A DNA stretch of 64,000 nucleotides from contig AP031355.1 in assembly GCA_037833965.1 (NCBI GenBank), positions 19,679,501 to 19,743,500 of the forward strand, in the 5' to 3' direction. This document shows, in pieces, positions 11,967-25,500 of the stretch; the first letter of the stretch is position 1, and the number at the start of each line of letters is the position of its first letter. Origin of the DNA: Marchantia polymorpha subsp. ruderalis. Taxonomy: Eukaryota > Streptophyta > Marchantiopsida > Marchantiales > Marchantiaceae. Made by a program: the position numbers and the translations under genes. The notes beneath the pieces were generated by a model. That model was not told where the DNA came from. It did no database searches and saw only the letters and a program-made list of their open reading frames with translations.

Positions 11967-14934
11967 GCTTATGGTCTTCCTGATTTTCAAAATACCTCGG
12001 AATTTAGTACTCTCTGCTTGTTTCTGGAATTTGAACCGGCAACTTCCTCTAACACCGTTAGTGTTTGAATTTGCTTCATATCGATGTACGTCGCAGTACA
12101 TCGAGCAACCTTCTTAAACCTTTGCGGACTTCGATGTCAAGGGTTTAGGATTTAAGCTTAACCCTAAACGCTTAACGTAAACTTTAGCACATGAAAAGCT
12201 CGTGTTCTATTGAACTCTTAGAAATCTGAATCATATGCATAAACTTGAGCAAGAAAACGATTTTTAAGCTCTTAATGCGTTGATTTTGAGTTTTTTTATG
12301 TTGCTCAAAATCTAATCTACATGTATATGAACGCTGATTTTAGGATTTTGTTTTCATAGTCAAAACTCATTCATATCTAAACAAACATTTGAAGTCCCCA
12401 GATTTTATTTTTTCAGGGTAAGATCACAGTAAGTGCCGATCGGCTTGCAAGGAAACTTTTCTTATAAGAGAACTAAATCAGGGAGAATTTCTAACGGTAC
12501 ATTGAGTGCAATAGCAATTTTAAGAAACTTTGGCGTTCACCCAAATGCTAAGACTTGGGACTGAAGTCTTGACCTTGGATAATTTTTAATGTGTACCAAG
12601 TTTCTTGGTGAGCGATCAAAACCTCATGCATTATCCACGGGTAGTTCAAGGGTAGAGTTTTTCCTGGTTTCTCATTCTCCATATACTGAATACCTTATGT
12701 GCGCGTTAACTTCAAAGCTATTGTATAATTCCAATAGATTCTTGAAAATCGGCCACTGTTTTATTATAGTGTACTTGAGTGACAACCATACGTACACAAG
12801 ACCCATGTCCCTGTATACCAGGTGAAGTTGTCGACATTACATGACTTGTATCTCATGGGACCGGACTCTATTAACTCTTCATATCATGCCAAATCACGAC
12901 TGCGTCGATAGAGTTCAAGTGCGTCGATCTCAATGTATCGTCTTATATTGGCCGACAAAGCTGTGAAGTTCCTGCTAACGAGTTCAAGATTTTTGCCATG
13001 TAGATGCTTTCTGAGTTTGGAACCACACACTTCCTTTATTAGATTTACACTCATACTCTCAGGAAGAGCGCTTTATTGAGGGGTGGCAAACTTGGGGCTT
13101 GCAAGACATTTGAACTCTAAATTATCATAACTAGATCTGCTGTAGGGAACTTTCATCTTCATCATGTCATCTATCACTTCGATTTCTTATAGACGTTATG
13201 GGTTTCATCACCAGCTAGGTAATTAAGCCTTCATGTATATATTGACATTCCACTGATGGATCTAGACAATACAACTTTGAGCGAATGTTGGAAATTCCGT
13301 CAGTCATTCCAGTTTTTTCGTGGACCCCAATTTATTCTATTAAAAGTAATACATTCAAACTCAAGCTTACACGGAACCCGTTCAGCATTAGAATAGCTTT
13401 GTTTCTCGCGGTGGAAGTTTTTCCCTCCAGAATGTCAACGGATCTCAGGTTCAACCTTGTACTTTGATCAAACATCTAGCAATAATCGTACAATGGAATC
13501 CCGCAGTGAAGGATTATCTGCAAATGCAAGAATGTAAAATTCTGGCTCACAGTACGTGGTCAATTCTCTTTAATTCTGCTCCATAGTTCACCGAGCCTAG
13601 ACGCTGATCAGACTTTAAGCAAAGCTTTCAGTAATTGCAATCGATTTCTGTTAGAAGAAGAACCTTGATTGAAATTTTTCAGCTGTAACTTGGTTTCCAC
13701 TCAACTGTTCATGAATCAACTCTTGAAATTTGATGTGAAATTACAGTACATTCCTGCACGTTTCATCTGAATAGTGATATACCATGTTTTAGACGACTGC
13801 ACACACAAGCAACGCAAATACGAATGACTTACTTCTGAAATGTGAAAATATTCCTAACTTTCCGCTCTCTAGAAAATATACCCCATATTTCATCAGATGA
13901 AATCTTAGACTTATCTCAACCTTGAATGATTAATTAGCACCGGAACCACGGTTGACCGAAGACTGATGCTCAACTTTTCTGGAGTAGCTATCTCGATCCT
14001 GCATGGCCTAGTGATGAGAATACTAACTGAAGCAACTAATTTCGTGAAATGAAATATTTCCTCGAGATATGCATAAATAAATAAATAAATAAATAAATAT
14101 ATATATATATATATATATATATTACCTCGAGACCTGACCTGGAACTGCATCGATGGCCTTAAAATTATCAAGATAATTTATTACTCAAGAGTACTGCTAG
14201 AGGAATTTACTTATCCAATCATGGAAAATTTTGCGAGCTACCAAAAGTCTTAACATTTGCTAAGTCTTACTAAGCTACCTTATTCCATTGCAAAGAACGT
14301 TCTTCTTTCTTTTCAGATCTGATTACCAAGATCTGAATTAGCAATTCAGTTTGCTGATTAGCAAACTGAATGTCTTCACTTATTTCTGATAGTCTCTGTT
14401 GATTTTCAGATTAATTTTCCAGATGAAAACTGATAATATGAGAAAGCAACTCTTCAGCACACCTATCAGAGAGGAAATCTTTATTAACTACTCTTGAGCT
14501 ATCCTGATGGTTTGCTAACACAGTTCTTGAAATTGTTCTCTGCTCTATAAAAATTAAGACATCCGTGACGAGAATCCCAAGGCCATCCCAATGACTGGCT
14601 CACTTTCATCTAAAAGCTGTAAACCTACTCTACGCCATACTTATGAAGGTACTTGACTCAAATATTAGGAACCAAACTGGTGGCATATGTAGACAATCAA
14701 AGCTACGGTAACGCTGATCTGTGCCAGTTCATAACTGCCTTGTTATACACCTGGGCATGAACTGAAACAAGAACACAGTAAGTTCTATTTTCCACGTCTC
14801 CGCATGGACAATCTGTTATTGTTAGTCACATGAAGGCACAGTTTGAGCAGATCCTTATCGGTAGATTCAGTTGATTCAATTGTCAGTCAGAACTACTCAA
14901 CATCTGGGGAAGGTAGGGAGGCGTTCAAGGGCGG
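11967..14934. other. 3.0 kb intergenic, no gene seen
   Basis: AT-rich sequence with no protein-like frame on either strand. It holds a TAAA/TA microsatellite (listed separately) and a perfect 11-bp inverted repeat ATTCAGTTTGC near 14,345-14,372 with a six-base loop. It should contain the xylosidase 3' UTR and the 3' UTR of the convergent cysteine-rich gene. Confidence 0.4.
14077..14122. repeat. (TAAA)n(TA)n microsatellite
   Basis: About six TAAA units are followed directly by about eleven TA units. Confidence 0.9.
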
Positions 14935-15621
14935 TTAGTTTGCCACGAATGCTCGGCAAGAGCATGAGCAATTTCCTCTCGCGGGCGCAGGAACCTCAGC
15001 CGTCGAGTTTGAATCCACAGAATCCAAATGTTTCTCGAGGCAATTGCATTGTTCATTTAGCCTACAAGTAAAGCCGTCGCAAGGACATACCGTCCTGGCC
15101 AGTTGATTCACCGGACTCGGTGTCGCGCAGCCGCAAGAGCAGCATCCATTCTCCAGGGTGCAATTTGGCGAAGAGGGCTCCCGGGCCACACAAGTGCAAA
15201 TCTCACCGCTCTTACAAGCAACGTCCAGAGCTTCGCAGGAACAGCCTTCTTGAGGGTCGTCCGCGATCTCGGACCTGACGCAAGAACACGAGCAGGTGTC
15301 CTCATCTTGTGGCCATAGCACTCGCTTCACACAGAGGCAACTCTCGGACTGACTGCAGGTGTAGCCTTCGCACTTGCACTGCAGCCTCGGCACTGGCTTC
15401 TCAGGAATGTTCATCATTCTCTCATGGCACGAGCAAGAGCATGTCCCGTTGGACTCGTCTTCAAGACAAGCACAGTTTTGGGTCTGTGAACAAGTAAAGG
15501 CCTTGCACGGGCACTGAATTCTCTGCTGGAAATACTCCTCTGCTTGAACCTGCCACCGCAATCGCGAGCTTGTAACGAGGACGACCAGAATGAGCATCGG
15601 CAACCTCATCTGCTGGCCCAT
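14935..15621 (-). CDS. Secreted protein of four eight-cysteine tandem repeats, family unknown
   Basis: A single uninterrupted frame of 228 residues, reading 15621 to 14935. Residues 1-27 form a hydrophobic signal peptide (core LPMLILVVLV, likely cleavage after VQA). The mature part has 34 cysteines in four repeats with the pattern C-x-C-x(4 or 6)-C-x5-C-x-C-x(8 to 23)-C-x-C-x-C. Cysteines lie at 37/39/44/50/52/61/63/65, 82/84/89/95/97/110/112/114, 127/129/136/142/144/161/163/165 and 179/181/186/192/194/218/220/222; repeat 3 has two extra (154, 160). Each repeat ends in CSCSC or CSCGC. Four N-glycosylation sequons fall in or beside the variable loop (Asn58, 153, 205, 217). I do not recognise the family. 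A disulfide-rich apoplastic protein fits the signal peptide; metal binding is also possible. It is convergent with the xylosidase gene and has no visible introns. Confidence 0.75.
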   Translation of the reverse strand: MGQQMRLPMLILVVLVTSSRLRWQVQAEEYFQQRIQCPCKAFTCSQTQNCACLEDESNGTCSCSCHERMMNIPEKPVPRLQCKCEGYTCSQSESCLCVKRVLWPQDEDTCSCSCVRSEIADDPQEGCSCEALDVACKSGEICTCVAREPSSPNCTLENGCCSCGCATPSPVNQLARTVCPCDGFTCRLNEQCNCLEKHLDSVDSNSTAEVPAPARGNCSCSCRAFVAN

Positions 15622-16725
15622 CCTTACTGTGTAGAAGACGTCCAGATTTCTAGGCCGATGTCAATGAAGCCTCTATCGGGATCTGGTATAAGAATAACAA
15701 ACATGGCGAGCGCAGCAGTATACGACTACGAGATGAAGTCAACGAATACGACTCTGCTGTGTGACAGAGACGAGACCCACAAGAAGATCGCTTAGAGGAG
15801 CACAGGGCTGATGTTGACTACCAACGAGCTCAGAAGGCCGTCGTGCGACAAGATCTGCACGTAGCGAGTGTGCGTTGGAAACATGACGCACGAAAGCTGG
15901 AGCTTCGGTTGAGCTTTTCGATGAACCGTTCTGCGCGCATTTGATCATGTGATCGTGTTTCGCTGGACGACCATCTGGCGAACCCGCAACATGCACCTAC
16001 TCGCGTCTCTCACAACCTTCATATGCACCGGCTCCAGGTTTGAGTGATCGTTCATGATCACATGTTTCCAAGTCTACGCTACCAAGATCGAGTCATATTT
16101 ACCACTTTCCTCGCATCTAGTACAAATTTCGTCAACGCAATCAGCAGCCGCCCGAATGAATGACGCGAGACAACTTCACTGGACCAAAAATTTTCTCATC
16201 ATTCTGTGAAGAATGCCAATGTAGTAGGTTGAATCTGACGGTTGATGTTACTAGTATGGCATTGCTGGAGTATTGCACCAAAGAGTTAAGTGTAGGTCGC
16301 GCATGTCATGTGGTAGTGTGATCGATCTCATGAGGGGTTCAATAAGAAAGTATCGCACCTTATCACCAAGTACTTATGTTCTACATATGTGTATATATAT
16401 AACTTCCAGATTCAAAGAGAATGTTTCAATTTATGTATAGCGCAAAGGAACGGTTAGTTATTACTCACTTAGCGCTAATTAACCCTGACTCTAGTAGAAA
16501 CAGTTTTTTTTATTGGTCGATGGAAAATAGTAGCAAATGCAATAGCAACTTTAAGATTTTCGATCAATCAGATAAGACTAATTAGCCCTCTAAGTGAGGG
16601 ATAACTAGCCCCTGTAGCGTAATTATATTAGTGCTATATCAGTCACCAAGATATATTTAGTCGAAATGATTGAAAACTACTTCATGTAGGGAACAGGGTT
16701 GCAATGAGGCCGAAGGTGCAACAAG

Positions 16726-16727
<2 letters not shown>

Positions 16728-16768
<41 letters not shown>
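16728..16768. repeat. (TA)n microsatellite
   Basis: An uninterrupted run of about twenty TA units. Confidence 0.9.
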
Positions 16769-16770
<2 letters not shown>

Positions 16771-19700
16771 GAAAGTAAGTGTTAGTCTCCTCAAGATACT
16801 CAAAATTTCTTCTTAATTCACTGTAAAGTCAAAAGTGAAGCAATATGTGATTGGCATAAGTAGAGAAAAAGAGTAGAAAGTTGTCGAAATGTTGAGGGAG
16901 TACCAATATTGAACTAAACCTTTCTAACTCGTATTGATTAGACCGATAAGTCTTTCACCCCATATCTTATACTAATAGCCAAAGATATCATTTTTTTAAG
17001 TGTTTTATGCTTGCCACTCAAAAAAAAAGAAAAAAGGAAGTCAATTTGAGGGGCATGTTCGCCAAATAACCTCGTGAGTGAGTGATCACTTGAGACTGGA
17101 GAAAATCTATCGTGGAATATCATTAGTTTATAATGGAAAGCCATTTGGTAAAGTTACATAGTGGCATGACTTTTAGGGTGATGTTCTTCACTATCCACTC
17201 GCTTGTTTCTCCAAACAAGCGCAACATGACCTTTTTATGGCTTTACAGGTTCGTCTTTTCTACACCACTAGTAGATAGAGAGTTCCGTGCTAAAAGGAGG
17301 CATCTGGTTGTGATTGAGTCACAGAAGGGCAAAATGAGAAGGTAATGAACTAATAATTTGTTGATACATTGAGAAATTTCTACTTCCTTTTAGGACAAGA
17401 TTCACATAATTACTTCATATTTTTGCTACTCCCATGGCATGCCGTACTGATACTAGGTGCAATTGTTGTGCCAAACAATGTCAACGTAAGCATCATACAT
17501 GAAAACACCTAACAAAGTAACAAAGGAAATGACCAAATCACCATAAGTGAATTCCACGTATCTTATCAATCTTTACTCCCTGAATCAGTTTATCCAATAT
17601 AATACAAAAAATTTTCAGGCAATAATTGATTCATACCGCATTTCCGTCAACATGATTGGAGAACAGGACGTAGTATTGAATTTTTGAGTCAAAGTTAGCA
17701 TCCATAAACAAAACAACGAGATAATCTGATGCCTCTCACTCACTAACCACTTCAACAATAAAAGAAAGCCTACAAAATCAGCTACCTACTGCACTCTACG
17801 CAGCTAGCTTAATGACAACTAGCAGACGTCTTCAGCAACTCATCCATACGCTCTCATATCACACTTATAAAGCTTTTTTGGTTTATAAGATGCGGGGTCA
17901 ACTCCTACCAAGTGCACTTCATTTACTAATCCAATCATCATCTTCATGAGAGCTTGGGAGCAGGTTTTATTTGATCAGACCCTTTGACGGATTTCCTTGT
18001 TGACCAGACCCCAGACTTTGTATTGCTCATGCGTCCTTTCAATGAGTTCCAGGCTTGATCTTTAGACATGGAGAAGAACCTGATCTGTGAAGGTTGCTAT
18101 AGTACTGTACATCAAGCATTCGCTTATTGCATTGTCGTCCTTGAATAATAAAGCTCCTGGAATCTAGAATCTGAAACAGCTACAACTTGCTTATGTCCTT
18201 TTCGTATGTAAAACAACGATGGTACCCAGTCTTGTGAAAGTTATAAATGCAGGACTTTGCAAATGCTCTCACCCATCAAATCATCGAACACAAGCAAGCG
18301 CAAATATGGCTTTCCACAGCGGCTAGAGTTTTGACCGTTCCGGCCAATACAACCATGACCAGATGGGGTATGACCCTAAACCCATGCATGACCAATATAT
18401 ATCTATATATTTCAAGGGAAGAAACTTTGTAGGCCTTGCAGTCAACTCGTTGCTACAAAGAAGATATATCCGTGGTTCTATACAAAAATATTACTGGTGC
18501 ATGTGCTACTATTCCAAGAGTCATACTGTTTACTCTTGCACATGAAGGGGATTTTAATGACATGATCAGAATTTTTGATATTCGAATTATAAAGAGTTAA
18601 ATATCGTAGAAATTATGACATACCCATATAAAATTATGAGGAAAATGATGTATTTGATTTGATTTAATATATTATTGGAGCCACTTTCTACAATCTTTAT
18701 ATATTGTAGTCTTTAATTTGTATAAATTAGTACCACTGGAAACAACTATTTGAATTTTTTTTGTCATCCTCGTAATTTTCAGAAAATACGAAGATTAATT
18801 CTCAGAAATTTCAAATAAGGATGGGATTACAAGTAAAAAACGGAAAAGAAGCCAGTGGGAAGTCCCATTTGTGAAAAAGTGGTTAAATATGTCCACAAGA
18901 TTCGCAGAAATTCTTTGTGCGGAGGTACGACCGAAAGGTGGAATTCATCGGAAAAAGATGTACCTGAAATTGATGGTGATTCGTGAATTTATGAGTGCGG
19001 GGCTTTAGATATTACCCCTGGAGGTACGAGTCCGTCCATGAGTACACCCGCGAGGAATCAACGGCCACTGCAGATTTTTCGGTGAATGTTGAACTCCAGG
19101 AGATTTCAGCCTCATCTCTGTAGCTACAACCTTGTACGGTACAGAACATACCACTTTCTAAAGCTCACCTCGTCCACACCCAAGCAACTGGTTAGGCACT
19201 CCTCGATTGCTTCACTTGACAGGCTTATATTTATTGACATAGATGCCGAAGTCCTATCCATCTTTCAAAGTTGACTTCAAGATCATGAAGATAAACTCTG
19301 CACGATAATGTGATGGAGTCCCATGAATTGTTTACACTTCTTTCTCACAAAATCGATGCTGCAAGTGCTCAGGACTGTAAAGCAACACTTTGCAATTATC
19401 ACTTTGTATGCATTCTTTTACAACGCAAGTTCATGTGCAGCAATTGCGAACTTTGGACTCCTTCAGCGAGCGGAAAGTAGTTTCAAAAGTGAGTGATTGT
19501 TCAAGTTCTTCAAATTCGGTTTATCCTCATGATCGTTCTGAAGTGGAGATTAGATATGTAGTCGTGAAATAGTGGCTTATCATAAGAGATTCGTTCTTCA
19601 CGTTTTATTTTGAAATAGAGCCTTGACTTTTCGATCTAGGTTAGTCTTTCACTTTAACTTCAGTGGATTGATTTTCTAGCCAATTTTCCCATGTCTCTCC

Positions 19701-21985
19701 TGTTGCACGTGTTTCGAATAGAGTTATTTATAAGTACATAATCTCCAGGTTTTTTAAAGATGTGGTGAAGAATATAGAGTCCACTGAACTTAGACGCCAA
19801 TCTTGTATGGCTTGCTACTTCTGGCTTCGGTCAATATCTCCAACGCTCTCAAGAACACGGACGAGATTACCATATTCTAATTCTGTTCCTGCAAGCTTCA
19901 ATCTTGCCATGATGTAAGATGACAAAAAGAATGCTTCCTGGTCAAACACGATGATGAAATACCAATCACAACATATTACACAACGACTGACAATATTGAG
20001 CGAAGGTGAGCTATCAAGATAGCAAGGGATTTGAGGTTCATTTCATCTGCTTGGGCTTCTAGTAGATCTGGCTTCAAGTATTATGAAAAATTCATAAATA
20101 TTGGGTTAGTTTATGGTGGTGAGAGAGAAGCTTGATCTATTTAGAGACATGTAAAACCAGGACACTCTACATATCTAGTAGATGCTTGTAAATCTATCTG
20201 GAAATATATGGAGGTCATACTATGGCTAAACAGTGATGCATGAGCTGTGTATATAACTTGAGATCATTCAATTCAGATGCAGTGCATTAATTGGCTATGC
20301 ATAAATCTGAAAATGTATAGCCTGACGGGTCCATGCTCAGAGTGTTCGCGTAGGTGGCCCTCTCCTTGCATGCTTGACAGTGCCATGCTCTTCAGCTAGG
20401 GCCTCTAGGACCGTAGCTGCATGTATCGATCCTACGTCGTCTACACCAGCGGACTTTCATCTTTCCTCGCCCGACCCGCGAACAGTTCGTCATGGGTATC
20501 CGCAATCTATCTCCATTGAAATCCGTAATATCTCTCTAAATCTTTCAGAAGAGCATGGGATCCTGGAGCAGGGTTTGGACGAAACGTTTTACTTCATTTC
20601 ATGTCGCTCTCACACAGAGAACATAGAACATAGTTAATTAGAACGTATTAGGCCATGTGATTCTATCATAGCTTTGGTTTTACTATCCCTATGTTCTCAG
20701 TACCTACACACTCGATTATATTGGAACACTCAACTCAAATTGATTCGAAACAAGTTTAGTTGACAGAAGCCTGAATTTATCGAACTTTCATTTCCTGATT
20801 CCCCATCTGCGAGCTTCTGATATTCTGAACAGGGGCACACCAAATGATCTCACAGGATACAGATCTAATGAAACTCGAAGTCATGTATGTAGGTTCTTCT
20901 TTGTATGTTCTGCACCAGCGTTGATCTCTAAAAATACATGCGTCTTCTGCCAAATGTGTGGCGCTACATGGAACTACTTTATCTTACTTGAAAATAGACA
21001 TCGGAGTACACAATTTTGTGGAAACTGGTTGTGCATATTAGTAATTAAACTAGCTTGATGAGGTCAGGGCTCCACTCCTTAGCACGGAAAAATGAGAGCA
21101 GGAGAGCATGTAGAGTATGAACGGAGTAAAAGTGACGGGGGTAGAAAATCAAAGAATGATAAAGGAGGACGATTTAAATCTCTGAGAGTTATATTTGCTG
21201 CAACGAGCAGCCGGTCATTTACGTGTGTCGCCTTTTGAGAACAGTATAATTTTATGCATCCATCAAAGACTGATGTGGATGTCAGTTCCGATTGTTGTAA
21301 GTTGTTCTAACGTTGTGCATCACAATCTCTCCTGGGTCAACATCTTCGTGGACGACTTGCTGCTATTGCAATGATCAGAGGCTTTGAATGCAAATTCTCT
21401 GCCACATTCGGGCTTCCTTTATGTATCAATAAGTGGCTTCCGTCAGCTGGCACGATGTTTCATAGTCTTGTATGAGTCTTTCTTGATCTGTCGATCTGTC
21501 TGTGTATGATCTGTAGTACTGTGATGAAAAAGGAGACACTGAGAATAGCTCTGATGAACATTTTACACCATAAATATATATTGTATGGCCATGTGAGACA
21601 ACGGTCTTCAGCCTATGTCAAATGTCTACTTAATTCTTCTCACGAGGCTTTGGGGTTGTCTTGATATTCGAGGGCTCTTCTCTATGTCTCTGTCTGTGAT
21701 TGCTAAAACATCTGTGCACATAATCGAAATTTAAATACTTATGAGAGTTCAGAGTTGGATCATCGTCAAGGCTACATATAACCAGAGTAGGCACTACACA
21801 TCTTCGATGTTATTCATCCTTCTCATATAGAATAACGCGGAGAACTATATAAAGGAGTGAGATGGGATGGTACATTCGAGTTCCATGTTCTGGCTCAATA
21901 TTGAATCCTCTTTAGATACTTCTGCCCATCGTACCCCTTTGGCTACCCACACGGTTTCCGCTTCATTTAGACTCATATTCAGAGC

Positions 21986-22543
21986 GTGCTCAAGTATCAG
22001 ATCAAGGATGCGATGGAAGTTTTTATAAAAGTTCAAAAACGTACGCCTTACGGGCCAAGTGCCAGAAGTCCGATGCACCGTATCAAACATGTCCTCGAGT
22101 TCCACATGCAAGTCAGAAACAGACTACGCTCTCCACAGCAAAGATTCAGAAGAGACGAGGGCGTCCGGCAGCACATGTGTCTTGCTGCTGGCAGCATTGA
22201 TTGGATTAAATCCATAAGATATTCTCGAGAAGTGTGCAGATTCAACGTTGGATCTCGAGCTGACGCGACCAGCGAGCACCTGACAATTCCTCGATCCTGG
22301 GATTCAGACATGAGTGGCCAGTCTACAGAAACTTACTACGGTATAGTACTGTCCTTTCCTTTGACTTGGACACACTTACCTAGTCTTGGAAACTTGACAC
22401 TTCGTTCACTTGGCTGGTGCACTGTCGACTTTCAAGTAAGGAAGCATCAGGAATATGGTGATTTGTACCCGTTCTCTGTCCCTTGTAAATGCTCTCGGAC
22501 TTTTTCAGCAAGATTCGTATTTCCTACAATTTCGTTCAGTTAG
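21986..22543 (+). CDS. Unassigned 185-codon frame, doubtful
   Basis: The longest frame in the 15.6-29 kb gap encodes 185 residues without a recognised domain, signal peptide or repeat. The minus strand is also open here in two frames (22311-22048 and 22111-21845) that overlap by about 60 bases. Either strand could hold a small gene or none. I see no splice structure or motif that decides it. Confidence 0.15.
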   Translation: MLKYQIKDAMEVFIKVQKRTPYGPSARSPMHRIKHVLEFHMQVRNRLRSPQQRFRRDEGVRQHMCLAAGSIDWIKSIRYSREVCRFNVGSRADATSEHLTIPRSWDSDMSGQSTETYYGIVLSFPLTWTHLPSLGNLTLRSLGWCTVDFQVRKHQEYGDLYPFSVPCKCSRTFSARFVFPTISFS

Positions 22544-25500
22544 CTTACTCACGAGGATTGTATGCATAAGACTAGCTATCAAAGTTAAAGTATAATATTG
22601 AACTTGAACTCTATGAACTTTACTAAAATCTCTGAAACCTTGTATGCACAGGTGGATTCCCACAAGCAAGCTTACACCTAAGAGATTGAAAAACAATGTT
22701 CATAAGCTTCCACTTGCGAAAGAATATGTAATGTTGAGAGCAACCTAGTTGACAAAGTCATCTTTCCGATCTATCGCAGTAGCAATGTAACTTCCTAATC
22801 TCCAGACCTAGAATACGGTAAATCAATCAACCAATTTCCAGAACCTCTCTTTCATTGTTTGTGTAGTCGTTCAAGCTGGAAGCATTCATCTTCCGGTGTT
22901 ATGAAATGTACATTGTATATCACCGATGCACTTTCTGTTTCTTTTCATGTTACATGCCAAGTTCATGTTAATCCTTTCTGAGAATCATGTATGTGACTTA
23001 CGAAGGGAAACAAGCATATCACCAATGGGTTTGGTGTTGTTTGGTAAAATCATGAACCCACATACGTGAGGAATGATGATGACAACTGACCAATTATTGT
23101 ATAGTATATGATGTGTCTATTTTCACACACACTATCACGAATAGAAAGTGATATTGAAAGTGAATGCTTCTGTAGTTTTCATTCAGATAAGATAAACTTT
23201 TACATGAAATTGGTTCAAACCAACCTTTTGCGTAGCGGTTTGTAGAAGTAATTAGTAACATTTACATGTAGAGGTTTAAACTTAGAATTTTTTCATGATA
23301 AAAAACTCTTCATAATTCAATCCTTTCACATTATGCATGTGGTATAGTATGTTGTAATGATCAGTTTCTGAACTACATCCAAATAACATATATTAAAGGG
23401 TTGCTCAATCGAAAGAATTTTTGATAGTTTTATCTTATAGATGTTTTTATAGGTGTACACCATTCAAGAAAAACATATTGATTTTGAATTTACGTTCTAT
23501 CAAATGTAGCTAAACTTTCATAAATCGTCACCTCATTGCCATCTAAAATTATCATGAATTGCTTGTACGTGCATAATTTTTCATTCATTGAGAAAAGTCA
23601 CCTCATAAATATAAAAGATCACCTAAAAATTTTTCATAAGATAAATTTTTTTTTATTTATAACTTAATGAAATGTTTAAGCCAATTTATGACGAAATTTT
23701 CAATAACTAAGTTTCTTCAAACTTTAGTTTTTTCACATTTAATAACATCAAAATTGATGTATTTTTCAGATATATGCATATATATGAAAGATTTGACGTA
23801 TGGAGCGGTAAAAATTGTGAGAAAGTTTGTGTATTCGAGGAAGACAACATTGTGAATTTGGTGAAGATGAAGATTTTTCATATTTCATGGGTTTTGACGA
23901 AGACTTCAGTTACAACCTGCGCTGTGCACGAGTTTCAAGTGAGAAAAGAAAGATACTGTACACCTCGGTACGTAACAGTCCTGTTACCGCATACTGTACT
24001 GGAGTGTGATTTTGGTTGGTATGGTGAATCTGCCAGATTGAAGGTGCAAGTACACTTATTATGCAACCGTAGTTTGTTCCGTATCACGATGAAAACTACT
24101 TGATCAAGGCAGCGTTTCTATGGGCACTGAGGACGAGTAGGTTCAGTCTGTACTTGTTTTTCCTGATGCCATTCCGGCTTGAGACGATCCAATGCAAGTG
24201 TTGTGTGTCTTCGCTGATGCAGATAAACGATTCACTTTCGTTCTCATCGACTTTTGTAAAAGTCAGACCCTCCCAATCTTCTGGGACAGGATTAAAATCA
24301 TGCTAAAACCACAGGAGTGTGACACTTGTCCAACTTCAGATCCGTTCTTTCATCATTACGACAAATATCAGGAGGAAGATCCTTCTCTTTATGGCACAAA
24401 AGTACTCGAGCTCCAATGACTGAAAGTCTCACGTTAAAGGATGAAGATGCATTTGCTTTAGATTTCTTCTTTAGATGCATGAATCTCATACCAGAGTGGA
24501 TGATGTATCACTCTAGCTCAAGTGTACAAGTAATAAAGTAAACTCCAAACGCTCCAGCTGTCAAAAAATCCTCTTAGATTTCCACTAGCTTGGTAACGTT
24601 GCAGTTCTCCAATAGTGCCAAAGGCGGAGAATATTTCTCCTGAAACCAGGTGTCATTGTAAAATGTTCTTTTGTTTGTGTGCGGTTTTAACCAGACATTT
24701 CGTATCTGTTAGATGCACTTGTATTAAAAATATATACATTTTTTTCATTTGGATGCTATTGGTGCCGTGTCATACGTTTGGTTTCACTATCTAGGTCCTG
24801 ATTGAGATTTCTCATCCTTTTTTCAGTTATTTTTTCAGAAATACTTGGTCATTCTTTTCAGGTTTGTTTTCAACCGCGATGCATGTATGTTAAGTTTTTT
24901 ATGACCTGCTACTTTCCAGTGAATATTCAGAATCTTAGAATTAGTTAGAATCTTCCCACATTCTCAGCAGAATCAGTGAGGAGAGAATGAGTATCAGTGT
25001 ATTTGAGATGGATTCTGGTTTCTGCATAAACTGCGAACCAGTCGTTGAGACAGTAATTAAGTAATGTTCGGTCCTTTTATAGAAAGAGACAGAGGTGCTT
25101 ACTGCAAAGACCAAAGTTGCATGAGATGTGCCCTTGGTCTTGGGAATCCAATCTAAATGTGATAGTTCCGTCAACTTGGCAAGCTCAAGCGGGCACATGC
25201 TTCGTCTTTTCCTTCATGGACTTGTATTAATAGTGCGCACAAAGATTGCATCCCTCAACTTTAGGCACAATTATCTCCTTTACGATTTGGTAATTAAGGG
25301 CCGACATTGCTCCAAATCGGTGAGTCTAATGGGTGGGTGCGTTGCACGAATTCATTGAAGGATGATACACAATCCTTTGACGGATCTAGAAGAATGCCAA
25401 TTGCCCAATAATAGTGGTTGGTGTAGGTAATACGCTTTGAGGGTATAGGGATGGTCACCTTAGGTACAAATAACCATCAATGCTTAAGCTTTGCCAATTT

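Noticed and set aside
15103-15497. Plus-strand frames inside the cysteine-repeat gene
   Set aside because: Shadows of the minus-strand gene, without signal peptide or regular pattern.
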